DNA of 15,068 nt from positions 1-15,068 of the forward strand of contig JAISDG010000008.1 of assembly GCA_031265015.1 (NCBI GenBank). The letters are read 5' to 3'. A program made the translations under genes and the position numbers. Shown here piece by piece: positions 6,608 through 13,354 of this stretch. The stretch is from Spirochaetaceae bacterium (GTDB lineage: Bacteria; Spirochaetota; Spirochaetia; Treponematales; Breznakiellaceae). The notes under the pieces were generated by a model. That model made no database searches. It was not told the DNA's origin and was given only the letters and a program-made list of their open reading frames with translations. Every line of letters begins with the position of its first letter. The first letter of the stretch is position 1.

Positions 6608-7906
6608 TTAGTCCTTTTTGGGCCAGAATTCATTAATAAGTTCCGAACGAAGCCCCGTTTCTTCGGAGGTAAAACAATCCGAAAGGATCTCCCAGCCCAG
6701 GTCCAGGGCCTTTTCCAGGGGTATGTTGACCGAGAGGTCCATCATTTCCCTTTCAAAGCGCTCGCCGTAGTGGAGAAGCTTTCCGTCCCAGGCGCTCATG
6801 GTAAAACCCATAGATTTCTTTTCCAGGGTATCTTTGTAGGCCGAATAGAGCTTGATCATGCCGTCCATCAAGGCCCGGTGATCCTTGCGGGTTTTGCCGT
6901 TCACCTGCTGTTTAAGCCGGGAAAGGGAACCGAAGGGTTCGATGCGGCCTCCCCGCAAATAGTACTGGCCTTCGGTGATATACCCCGTATTGTCCGGCAC
7001 CGGGTGGGTAACGTCATCGCCGGGCATGGTAGTGACCCCCAGAACGGTAATGGAACCAGCGGTGTCGAAGTCCACGGCTTTTTCGTAGCGGCTTGCCAGC
7101 TGGCTGTACAGGTCCCCGGGATAGCCCCGGTTGGAAGGCACCTGTTCCTGGGAAATGGCGATTTCCTTCATGGCGTCGGCAAAGGAAGTCATGTCGGTCA
7201 GAAGGACCAGCACGTCCTTGTCCTGGAGGGCAAACTGTTCCGCCACCGCCAGGGATATATCGGGGATCATCAGACATTCCACCGTGGGATCCGCCGCGGT
7301 ATGGACAAACATAACGGTTTTTGAAAGGGAGCCGCCCTGTTCCAGGGTATCCTTAAAAAAGAGGTAGTCGTCAAACTTTAATCCCATGCCGCCCAGAATG
7401 ATAACGTCCACTTCCGCCTGCATCGCTATCCGGGCCAGCAGTTCGTTATAGGGCTCCCCGGAAATTGAAAAGATCGGGAGTTTCTGGGAAACCACCAGGG
7501 TATTAAAGAGATCGATCATGGGGATCCCGGTCCGGATCATCCGCCGGGGGATGATCCGCTGGCTGGGGTTAACCGAAGGCCCCCCGATGGGAATAAGATT
7601 TTCCGTCAGGGCGGGGCCGTTATCCCGGGGGCCGCCGGAACCGGTAAATACCCGGCCCAGAAGATTTTCGGAAAAGGAAACCTCCATGGGGCGCCCGAGG
7701 AATTCGATGCTGTCGCCGGTGGAAATACCCCGGCCCCCGGCAAACACCTGGAGGGACACCAGGTCCCCCGCCAGGCGGTTTACCTCCGCCAGGGAGGGGC
7801 CGAAGCCGGTTTCAATCCGGGCCAGATCCCCGTAACGGACTCCTTCGGCCCGGACGGTAATAACATTGCCCGTTATCGACTCAATCTTGCTATATATCTT
7901 TTTCAT
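6608..7906 (-). CDS. atpB: V-type ATP synthase subunit B (non-catalytic nucleotide-binding subunit)
   Basis: A 432-residue B subunit that alternates with A in the hexameric head. The N-terminal beta-barrel is followed by IRTGIPMIDLFN (about 122-133). The segment FSISGEPYNELLARIAMQA occupies the position where A subunits have a P-loop; it lacks the GxxxxGKT lysine, as expected for B. Also visible are DVLVLLTDMTSFADAMKEIA (about 230-249) and VPSNRGYPGDLYSQLASRYEKA (about 255-276), the latter carrying the conserved arginine that reaches the neighbouring catalytic site. It starts 40 bp after the atpA stop with GAGGAAGG as Shine-Dalgarno. Length and domain order are normal. Confidence 0.96.
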   Translation of the reverse strand: MKKIYSKIESITGNVITVRAEGVRYGDLARIETGFGPSLAEVNRLAGDLVSLQVFAGGRGISTGDSIEFLGRPMEVSFSENLLGRVFTGSGGPRDNGPALTENLIPIGGPSVNPSQRIIPRRMIRTGIPMIDLFNTLVVSQKLPIFSISGEPYNELLARIAMQAEVDVIILGGMGLKFDDYLFFKDTLEQGGSLSKTVMFVHTAADPTVECLMIPDISLAVAEQFALQDKDVLVLLTDMTSFADAMKEIAISQEQVPSNRGYPGDLYSQLASRYEKAVDFDTAGSITVLGVTTMPGDDVTHPVPDNTGYITEGQYYLRGGRIEPFGSLSRLKQQVNGKTRKDHRALMDGMIKLYSAYKDTLEKKSMGFTMSAWDGKLLHYGERFEREMMDLSVNIPLEKALDLGWEILSDCFTSEETGLRSELINEFWPKKD

Positions 7907-7946
7907 CAGCCTTCCTCACCGTAAAAAAATAACTCGTTCCGGCGAA

Positions 7947-9704
7947 TTACAGGAATTGTTCCGCCGCGGGATCCACGGCGGCCGCCTTATCCTTAACCAG
8001 GGCGAGTATCTCGTTCTCGATAGTTTTAAACCGGCCGCTCTGCCAGGGCGAATAATTGTAGTCGATGAATTTCTGGCGAAGGCCGTTAAACCAGGTCCGG
8101 GCTTCTTCCTTGTCTTTAAAAACAAAGGCGCTGCCCAGGATCCTGAGTATATGGGTAAAGGTATACCGCTGCCGCTCGGGGCTTGCCGCCTGGTCAACCT
8201 CGTCAAAAGAATTCTGCTGGAAGTAAACGGCGTCAAGAAAATCTCCCTTCAGGTAGATCACATAGTCATCCTGGCTGGTTCCTTCCTCCCCTACCACCTT
8301 CATCATCTGTTCCACTTCGGTACCCCGCAGAAGAAGCCGCCGGGCATAGGAAACTTTTTCTTCCGGGATGATGCCCCGGTACTTGGACCAGGAATCCAGG
8401 GGATGGATGGCCGGATATTTGCGGGCATCGGACCGCTCCCGGGAAAGGCCGTGGAAAGCGCCCACCACTTTCAGGGTGGCCTGGGTAACGGGCTCCTCAA
8501 AGTTGCCCCCCGCGGGGCTGACCGTACCGCCGATGGTGACCGACCCCATGGAGCCGTCTTTAAGCCGTACCAGCCCCGCCCGCTCGTAGAAACCCGCGAT
8601 GGTGGATTCCAGGTAGGCGGGGAACGCTTCCTCGCCGGGGATTTCTTCAAGGCGGCCCGACATTTCCCGCAGGGCCTGGGCCCAGCGGCTGGTAGAATCC
8701 GCCAGCAGAAGAACATGGAGCCCCATCTGCCGGTAGTACTCGGCCATGGTAACCGCCGTATAGAGGGAGGCTTCCCGGGCCGCCACGGGCATGGAGGAGG
8801 TGTTGCAGATGATGATCGTCCGTTCCATCAGGGACTTGCCGGTTTTGGGGTCCGTCAAGTCGGGAAATTCCTTAAGGACTTCCACCACTTCGCCGGCCCG
8901 TTCGCCGCAGGCGGCGATAATAACAATATCGACATCGGCATGCTGGCTGGTGGTATGCTGGAGCACCGTCTTTCCCGCGCCGAAGGGACCGGGTACACAG
9001 TAGGTACCGCCCCGGGCCACGGGAAAAAAGGTGTCGATAAGCCTGACCTGGGTAACCATGGGTTCGTCGGGCCTAAACCGTTCTTCATAACAGTTGATCG
9101 CCCGCTTGACCGGCCAGTAGAAGGAAGAACAGACGTTGATTTCTTCGCCCTTTTCATCGGTAAGCACCGCGACGGTATCGTGAATCCTGTAGTTCCCCGC
9201 GGGCATAACGGACTTGACCGTATAGGTTTTATACAGGTTGAAGGGTACCATAACCCGGTGGGTAAAAACCCCTTCGGGAACGGTACCCAGCGTATCGGCG
9301 CGGGCCACGGTGTCGCCGGGCTTTACGGCGGGGGTAAAGGCCCATTCCCTGTCTTCCGGCAGGGGCTGGAGGTATACGCCCCGTTCCAGGAAATAGCCGC
9401 ACTGTTCGGCCAGCCGGGGAAGGGGGTTCTGGAGGCCGTCGTAAATCTGGGTTAAAAGGCCCGGCCCCAGTTCAACGGCAAGCATGTCTCCCGAAAAATC
9501 GACATTGTCCCCCACGGTAATGCCCCTGGTCATCTCAAAAACCTGAAGGCTGCAGGTGTTTCCCTTGATGCGGATCACTTCACCCTTGAGCTTTTTCCCT
9601 TCGGTTTCAATAAACGCTACTTCGTTCATCATCACGATGCCGTCAAAATCCACGGCAACCATGTTCCCGTTAACGGCCGCGACTTTGCCACTGGTTCCTT
9701 TCAT
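7947..9704 (-). CDS. atpA: V-type ATP synthase subunit A (catalytic)
   Basis: A 585-residue catalytic subunit, normal length for V/A-type A. It binds and hydrolyses (or makes) ATP at the A-B interface. The P-loop is GPFGAGKT (239-246); the catalytic-glutamate segment is ACGERAGEV (265-273), where most A subunits read GERGNE; the Walker-B/sensor region is LLLADSTSRWAQALRE (332-347). The A-specific non-homologous region, about residues 115-200 between barrel and nucleotide-binding domain, separates it from F-type beta. AGAGGA lies 6 nt before the ATG, between it and the stop of the DUF2764 gene 12 bp upstream. The family call is certain; GERAGE instead of GERGNE is a sub-lineage feature, not a lost residue. 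Confidence 0.97.
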   Translation of the reverse strand: MKGTSGKVAAVNGNMVAVDFDGIVMMNEVAFIETEGKKLKGEVIRIKGNTCSLQVFEMTRGITVGDNVDFSGDMLAVELGPGLLTQIYDGLQNPLPRLAEQCGYFLERGVYLQPLPEDREWAFTPAVKPGDTVARADTLGTVPEGVFTHRVMVPFNLYKTYTVKSVMPAGNYRIHDTVAVLTDEKGEEINVCSSFYWPVKRAINCYEERFRPDEPMVTQVRLIDTFFPVARGGTYCVPGPFGAGKTVLQHTTSQHADVDIVIIAACGERAGEVVEVLKEFPDLTDPKTGKSLMERTIIICNTSSMPVAAREASLYTAVTMAEYYRQMGLHVLLLADSTSRWAQALREMSGRLEEIPGEEAFPAYLESTIAGFYERAGLVRLKDGSMGSVTIGGTVSPAGGNFEEPVTQATLKVVGAFHGLSRERSDARKYPAIHPLDSWSKYRGIIPEEKVSYARRLLLRGTEVEQMMKVVGEEGTSQDDYVIYLKGDFLDAVYFQQNSFDEVDQAASPERQRYTFTHILRILGSAFVFKDKEEARTWFNGLRQKFIDYNYSPWQSGRFKTIENEILALVKDKAAAVDPAAEQFL

Positions 9705-9716
9705 TACATATCCTCT

Positions 9717-10277
9717 TTACGTCTTGGAAATTGAGTTATATTCATTCACTATGGCGTCGTACAGCTTTGTATACCCGGCAAAGCCCCTTTCGGCATCAAA
9801 AAGCTGCCTGCGTTCCAGAAGCTGCAGCTTCATCAGATAGGCAAAAATAGTATTAACGCCGAAGTAGTCAACGCCTACCATGGCATCCAGCGCGTCCCAC
9901 CGGGAACGGTCAAGATAGAGTTCCGCCTGGAGGGGATCTTCCATTTCAAAAGCCGCTTTTGCCTCCGTTTCCGCCTGGGGCACGTCGTGGGGCGGCTCCC
10001 CCGGAGACGGCCGCTTAAGCCCGGCGGCCCGCAGGCATGCCAGATTGAGTATCAGCGCCCGTTCCCGGGCCATGAGCAGATCGATAAAGTCCGAACCGGT
10101 GGGCCGGATCGCGGCAAGGATCACCCGGGGATCATAACGGCAGTACTCCGTCAGGGCCGCATCACCGGGATCAATCAGGCTGTAGCACTGTTCCCGAAAT
10201 TCCCGGGAACTTACCGGGGGCGGATCGCCCCAGCTGATCCATGGCAGGCTGGCTACAAAATAGTAGTAATTTTTCAA
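9717..10277 (-). CDS. DUF2764 family protein of the V-ATPase operon, possible C-like subunit
   Basis: A 186-residue soluble protein starting MKNYYYFVASLPWISWGDPP, the signature opening of the DUF2764 proteins found between atpE and atpA in spirochaetal V-ATPase operons. The start codon is TTG (10277-10275), 3 bp after the atpE stop, so translation is probably coupled; no ATG is suitable. The sequence is helical apart from a proline-rich linker at about 91-100. The final segment (about residues 143-180, FGVNTIFAYLMKLQLLERRQ onward) resembles by eye the YL..K..E..N.R helix near the C-terminus of V-type subunit C (AC39/VMA6). Subunit C is otherwise absent from the window. I infer, without proof, that it occupies the C/d position that docks the shaft on the K ring. 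The family call is good; the function is inferred from context. Confidence 0.75.
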   Translation of the reverse strand: MKNYYYFVASLPWISWGDPPPVSSREFREQCYSLIDPGDAALTEYCRYDPRVILAAIRPTGSDFIDLLMARERALILNLACLRAAGLKRPSPGEPPHDVPQAETEAKAAFEMEDPLQAELYLDRSRWDALDAMVGVDYFGVNTIFAYLMKLQLLERRQLFDAERGFAGYTKLYDAIVNEYNSISKT

Positions 10278-10280
10278 AAC

Positions 10281-10895
10281 CTAAAGTCCCTTGGCGGCGC
10301 CCGTAAGGATTTCGGCAAGACGGGGGTTCAGATATGAAGAAAGCAAAGCCGCGACCGCCTCGGCGGAAAAATCATAGAACGCGGATCCGTCTTTTTCCGC
10401 GATGTGAAAACCCGCTTCGAGGTTCTTTCCTATTTTGAAATCCACGCCGCCCTTCAGGGCGGAGACAAGACGGGCCCTGAACGCGTCGTCCAGTTTTTTC
10501 GCGTCCCCTTCGGAAAGAATCACCGACAGGGAATCGGTATTTTTTGCGGCCCAATTCCTGATAAGATCCGGCAAAACACCCTTAACAAGCTCCGCCGAAT
10601 AGGCGGAGGAAACTTCGGCGGCGGTGATTTTATCCAAGAGCCCCTGAATTTCACCCTTGAAGGCCAGCACCAGGTTCCGGGAAGCCTGTTCGAGGGCCGC
10701 GATACCCGCTTTTTCGCTCCGTTCGGCATCGGTTTTTGCCTGGGCGATAAGATTTTCCGCCTGCCGCTTTGCGGCGTCAACTATTTTTTTTGCCTCGGCT
10801 TCGGCGCCGGCCTTGAACCGCGCCGCTTCCGCCTGGGCGGATTCAATGCCGTCTTTTTTTATTTTCTCGATCAGTTCCTGCAGTTGGATATCCAT
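10281..10895 (-). CDS. atpE: V-type ATP synthase subunit E (peripheral stalk)
   Basis: A 204-residue peripheral-stalk subunit. Residues 1-90 are an uninterrupted Ala/Glu/Lys-rich coiled coil (e.g. EAEAKKIVDAAKRQAENLIA). Residues about 95-204 form the globular domain that caps the A3B3 head and ends in an amphipathic helix (YLNPRLAEIL). Length and order match bacterial V-type E (about 190-205 aa). GAGGAG lies a few bases before the ATG. It is the first gene of the ATPase operon, behind the promoter at 10928-10956. The partner stalk subunit (G/H), usually about 100 residues, is not encoded nearby, so it is either elsewhere or unrecognised. Confidence 0.9.
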   Translation of the reverse strand: MDIQLQELIEKIKKDGIESAQAEAARFKAGAEAEAKKIVDAAKRQAENLIAQAKTDAERSEKAGIAALEQASRNLVLAFKGEIQGLLDKITAAEVSSAYSAELVKGVLPDLIRNWAAKNTDSLSVILSEGDAKKLDDAFRARLVSALKGGVDFKIGKNLEAGFHIAEKDGSAFYDFSAEAVAALLSSYLNPRLAEILTGAAKGL

Positions 10896-10927
10896 AGGCT
10901 CCTCTTACTATAAAGTATACCTATTCG

Positions 10928-10956
10928 AGTCTAAAAGGTATCGGTTATTTTAACAA
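10928..10956 (-). promoter_or_regulatory. Predicted sigma70-type promoter of the V-ATPase operon
   Basis: On the minus strand, TTGTTA (10956-10951) and TAGACT (10933-10928) are separated by exactly 17 bp, giving a transcription start near 10921 and a leader of about 25 nt containing GAGGAG before atpE. A TATACT (10920-10915) downstream is an alternative -10 without a good -35. No operator-like palindrome is visible around it. Confidence 0.5.
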
Positions 10957-11033
10957 GTCCCCGGCCCAAAAATCCGGTCATTCCGAATTCAAAACAACCA
11001 CGGACGAATTTTACCCCGGACTGGTACAGACCA

Positions 11034-11083
11034 ACACGGACAAAAACACGGAATTGAAACAACAGGTCCGTGTTTGTCCGCGT
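11034..11083. repeat. Imperfect inverted repeat built from CACGGACA-type motifs
   Basis: The left arm at 11034-11052 and the right arm at 11067-11083 are inverted copies (one 2-nt gap, one mismatch) around a 14-nt loop. A further CACGGAC copy lies at about 10998-11004, and the flanking AACAAC words also recur. It lies between the galM stop and the ATPase promoter. It could fold as a long hairpin in the galM 3' region, but no U-tract follows, so it is not a standard terminator. Arrays of this motif are, from memory, common intergenic repeats in several unrelated bacteria. Confidence 0.6.
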
Positions 11084-11086
11084 GGG

Positions 11087-11101
11087 CGAACCGAAGGTTC
11101 G
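11087..11101. other. Short perfect hairpin CGAACC-GAA-GGTTCG downstream of galM
   Basis: A 6-bp stem with a 3-nt loop, 19 bp after the galM stop. It lacks a U-run on either strand. A similar hairpin, CGGACC-AAA-GGTCCG, occurs at 14597-14611 near the end of the transposase gene. It may help end galM transcription together with the larger inverted repeat next to it, but this is weakly supported. Confidence 0.35.
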
Positions 11102-11120
11102 TTGTGGTTAACCCCGGCAA

Positions 11121-12176
11121 TTACCAGGCAAAGGAAAAGACCGCCCGCTCCCGGTAATCCCTGCCGGGCCCGAAAACAGCGGAAGGGAACCCGCTTTGGT
11201 TGGGACTGTCGGGGAAATGCTGGGTTTCCAGGCAAAATCCCGCGTTTTTGTTGTATACCGATCCGGTTTTTCCCTGGATGCCGTCAAGGAAATTACCGCT
11301 GTAAAACTGAACCCCGGGCTGGGTGGTAGACACCGCCAGGGACCGTCCGGAAGAGGGGTCAAAGACTTCGGCGCAGGGCCGCAGCGCCCCGTCCGGAGCA
11401 TAGCCGTCAATGACAAAGCAGTGATCGTAGCCCTTGCCGGCCGCCGCCGTATCCCCTCCGCAGAGGGCGGCATAATCCCGGGCGACAGGCTTGCGGGCCG
11501 TAAAGTCAAAGGGAGTTCCCGGTACGGGAATAAGCTTTCCCGTGGGAATCAGATCCGGACCGGGTTCCACATAGGAAGAGGCATGGAGCTTAAGTTCATG
11601 GGAAAGGATATCGCCGCTGCCCTCCCCCGCGAGATTAAAGTACGCGTGGTTGGTAAGATTCACCGGACAGGGGGCGTCCACCCAGGCCCGGTAGGAAGCG
11701 CTGAGTTCGTTTGATCCGTTAAGACCGTAGGTTACTTCCGCCCGGAGCCGGCCCGGAAACCCCTCGTCGCCGCCGGCGCTTTCCAGCTCGAACCGGACAA
11801 AGACCCCCCGGCGGTCCCGGTAGGGCTCGGCCTTCCAGAGCCGCCGGCCATAACCCCGGCGTCCTCCGTGGAGGGTATTGGGGCCGTCGTTTTTGCAGAG
11901 CCCGAAGGTTTTGCCCTCCAGGGTAAAGGCGGCGCCCCCGATACGGTTGGCAAAACGGCCTATGGTAGCTCCAAAGAAGGGGCAGTGAAAGTACCCCTCC
12001 AGGGATGAAAAGCCCAGGAGCAGGTCGTCCCGGCCGGTTTTTCCCGGTACCAGAAGGGAGGTCCACGCGGCCCCGAAGTCGGTGATGGAAAGGGCGATGT
12101 CCCCCGCTTCCAGAACATACAGGGTCACGTCGCTGCCGTCGGAAAGAACCCCGAAAGGTTTTGCGTTGATTTTCAT
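11121..12176 (-). CDS. galM: Aldose 1-epimerase (galactose mutarotase)
   Basis: A cytoplasmic enzyme interconverting alpha and beta anomers of galactose, glucose and related sugars (Leloir pathway entry). It is 351 residues from ATG 12176. Visible: GRFANRIGG (73-81), LHGG (H103), the general-acid motif NLTNHAYFNL (H177), YDHCF (D251), and CLETQHFPDSPNQ with the catalytic-base glutamate E317. These match GalM H104, H175, D243 and E309 in order and spacing. The frame stays open upstream to 12224, but I chose 12176 because homologues begin at about MKINAKPFG, GGGGGA lies just before it, and 12224 would overlap the divergent gene. A TGCTATAAT box ends only 7 bp before this ATG. The gene is monocistronic in this window; no sugar transport gene is beside it. 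Confidence 0.93.
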   Translation of the reverse strand: MKINAKPFGVLSDGSDVTLYVLEAGDIALSITDFGAAWTSLLVPGKTGRDDLLLGFSSLEGYFHCPFFGATIGRFANRIGGAAFTLEGKTFGLCKNDGPNTLHGGRRGYGRRLWKAEPYRDRRGVFVRFELESAGGDEGFPGRLRAEVTYGLNGSNELSASYRAWVDAPCPVNLTNHAYFNLAGEGSGDILSHELKLHASSYVEPGPDLIPTGKLIPVPGTPFDFTARKPVARDYAALCGGDTAAAGKGYDHCFVIDGYAPDGALRPCAEVFDPSSGRSLAVSTTQPGVQFYSGNFLDGIQGKTGSVYNKNAGFCLETQHFPDSPNQSGFPSAVFGPGRDYRERAVFSFAW

Positions 12177-12183
12177 GTCCCCC

Positions 12184-12192
12184 ATTATAGCA
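12184..12192 (-). promoter_or_regulatory. Extended -10 promoter element of galM, possible leaderless start
   Basis: Minus strand TGCTATAAT (a TGn extension plus a perfect TATAAT) ends at 12184. With standard spacing the transcript would begin at 12177 or 12176, one base before or at the A of the galM ATG. No good -35 is found 16-18 bp upstream, as is common with extended -10 promoters. If used, the GGGGGA between the box and the ATG would not be transcribed. Confidence 0.5.
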
Positions 12193-12207
12193 CATAAACA
12201 TTCCCGG

Positions 12208-12216
12208 TGGTATAGT
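12208..12216 (+). promoter_or_regulatory. Extended -10 promoter element of the J-domain gene, possible leaderless start
   Basis: Plus strand TGGTATAGT (TGn extension plus TATAGT) ends 6 bp before ATG 12223, which places the expected transcription start at the A of the start codon. No -35 match and no Shine-Dalgarno are visible. It faces the galM promoter back to back within 46 bp, so RNA polymerase binding at one site should exclude the other. Confidence 0.4.
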
Positions 12217-12222
12217 ACCCGC

Positions 12223-12774
12223 ATGGGAATTTTTGACCGCCTGGAGTACCTGATCCGCAGTTACCTGAACGGCAGCGATGGCGAAAGCCCCCGCGTTTTT
12301 GGAAGGACCGGGTCCCGGGGAGGAAACGCTTTCCGGGACGCCGGGGGCAGCCGTTCCGGCGCTTTTGCCGACCCCGATGTCAGGGCGGCTTTTGAGGAAC
12401 TGGACGAATTCCTCAACAGGGACGTCCCGCCGGGCGCCGGAAACGGAGCCGCCCGGAGCGGTGCCGGCGGATCGGGAAACGGAAACCGGGCCGGAAACGG
12501 CGGAAACGAAGCGGGGAACCGGGGCGGCAAAACAGGCGGAGCGTCCCGGCCTGGCCGGGCCGTCCCCGGGGAACTGCGGCCGGACTTTGCCGAGCTGGGA
12601 GTCCCCTTCGGCGCTTCCGCCGCAAGCTGTAAATCGGCCTACAAGGATCTCTTAAAAAAGTACCACCCGGACCGCCATTCGGACCCGGAAAGCGTACAAA
12701 AAGCTACGGAAAAAAGCGCCCGGATCAACGCGGCCTGGGACCGCATAGAACGGTGGCTGGGTAAAACCGAGTGA
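12223..12774 (+). CDS. J-domain (DnaJ-like) protein with glycine-rich linker
   Basis: A 183-residue protein with a C-terminal J domain that would stimulate ATPase activity of an Hsp70 (DnaK) partner. Residues 1-67 are a short unrecognised head (MGIFDRLEYLIRSYL, then FADPDVRAAFEELDEFLNRD). Residues about 70-112 are a Gly/Asn/Ala/Arg-rich disordered linker. The J domain is at about 120-180, with YKDLLKKYHPDRHSDPESVQ (HPD at 148-150) and the closing helix ARINAAWDRIERWL. This reverses the domain order of classic DnaJ (J domain first), and no zinc finger or client-binding domain is present, as in class C co-chaperones. The ATG at 12223 was chosen over upstream ATGs because those would run through galM and its promoter. 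An intrinsic terminator follows directly. Its specific client is unknown. Confidence 0.85.
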   Translation: MGIFDRLEYLIRSYLNGSDGESPRVFGRTGSRGGNAFRDAGGSRSGAFADPDVRAAFEELDEFLNRDVPPGAGNGAARSGAGGSGNGNRAGNGGNEAGNRGGKTGGASRPGRAVPGELRPDFAELGVPFGASAASCKSAYKDLLKKYHPDRHSDPESVQKATEKSARINAAWDRIERWLGKTE

Positions 12775-12782
12775 AACCGCTA

Positions 12783-12809
12783 CGGATATGGAGGGCATAT
12801 CCGGGTTTT
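12783..12809 (+). terminator. Intrinsic terminator of the J-domain gene
   Basis: A perfect 8-bp stem CGGATATG / CATATCCG (12783-12790 and 12796-12803) with loop GAGGG, followed by GGTTTT (four T). It lies 8 bp after the TGA. The reverse strand has no U-tract, so it acts in one direction only. Confidence 0.8.
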
Positions 12810-12853
12810 CGCATACCGTTCCGTTATTAGGCGGTTTGTGTTTCCCCGTTATC

Positions 12854-12934
12854 CTGTGTGTCTACCTGTTACTAAGTATATTATACAATGAATTGTGTCA
12901 AGTGTTTTGTGTGTCTGTGTGTTTGCATGTTACT
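12854..12934 (+). repeat. Pair of 20-nt direct repeats, 61 bp apart, around a promoter-like core
   Basis: CTGTGTGT-n5-TGTTACT occurs at 12854-12873 and 12915-12934; both 8-nt and 7-nt words are identical and the five bases between differ at several positions. Between them, on the minus strand, lie TTGACA (12901-12896) and TATAAT (about 12885-12880), but only 10 bp apart, too close for a normal promoter. Binding sites for a regulator or a simple GT-rich repeat are both possible. Confidence 0.4.
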
Positions 12935-13038
12935 CTGTGTTATTCTGTTTTCAAAAATATTGCTGTCATATCTGCTGTCAATTTTAAAATCAATGCCTTA
13001 CTTAAACCCGAAGAAGATAAAACAACCCTGCTGTCGTC

Positions 13039-13329
13039 TTATTTATTATTGTTTTTTGTGTTAATATTCTCGGGAACACAACAATTTGAAAATAATAGGC
13101 CAAAATCAAGAAAAGATGTTTTCCGAAAGATTTTTACACCGACCTGTCTATTATTTAACATGACAGGTTCCTGATTCTTATATTCAGGAATACCCGCAAT
13201 TTGTAAAGTATTCAAATGATTAATATACATTGTATAATTTTCAGGAAATGACAAGATGTTAACCGGAAAATCATTCCATATGATTCTATGATTATAAAAC
13301 CTATTATCTACATTGTCAAGATCGCGCAT
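13039..13329 (-). CDS. Doubtful hypothetical protein or gene remnant, 96 aa
   Basis: An AT-rich frame from ATG 13329 to TAA 13039. The composition is protein-like (e.g. WNDFPVNILSFPENY, then a GIPEYKNQEPVMLNNRQ segment) and not low-complexity apart from the NTKNNNK tail. I recognise no family. No Shine-Dalgarno precedes the ATG. A perfect-consensus promoter lies inside the frame (13291-13319), so its transcript would miss the first third; the next ATG is at 13230, also without a Shine-Dalgarno. Its 5' end is close to the presumed insertion-sequence edge, so it could be a gene fragment whose start was displaced by the insertion. Confidence 0.25.
   Translation of the reverse strand: MRDLDNVDNRFYNHRIIWNDFPVNILSFPENYTMYINHLNTLQIAGIPEYKNQEPVMLNNRQVGVKIFRKTSFLDFGLLFSNCCVPENINTKNNNK
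13291..13319 (-). promoter_or_regulatory. Perfect-consensus sigma70 promoter, TTGACA-17-TATAAT
   Basis: Minus strand TTGACA (13319-13314), exactly 17 bp, TATAAT (13296-13291): all twelve consensus bases and optimal spacing. Predicted start is near 13284, reading left into the AT-rich island. No convincing gene with a ribosome site follows. It may transcribe a small RNA, a remnant ORF, or arise by chance in AT-rich DNA. Confidence 0.45.
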
Positions 13330-13354
13330 TGCGCCATAATTTTTCTAAGTGAAA

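Noticed and set aside
7866..9455. Long plus-strand open frame (529 codons) opposite atpA
   Set aside because: It is the antisense shadow of a GC-rich, certain gene; its protein is Gly/Pro/Arg/His-rich with no domain and no ribosome site.
12788..13174. Plus-strand frame of 128 codons after the J-domain gene
   Set aside because: It begins inside the intrinsic terminator, has no Shine-Dalgarno, and consists of GT-rich low-complexity codons.
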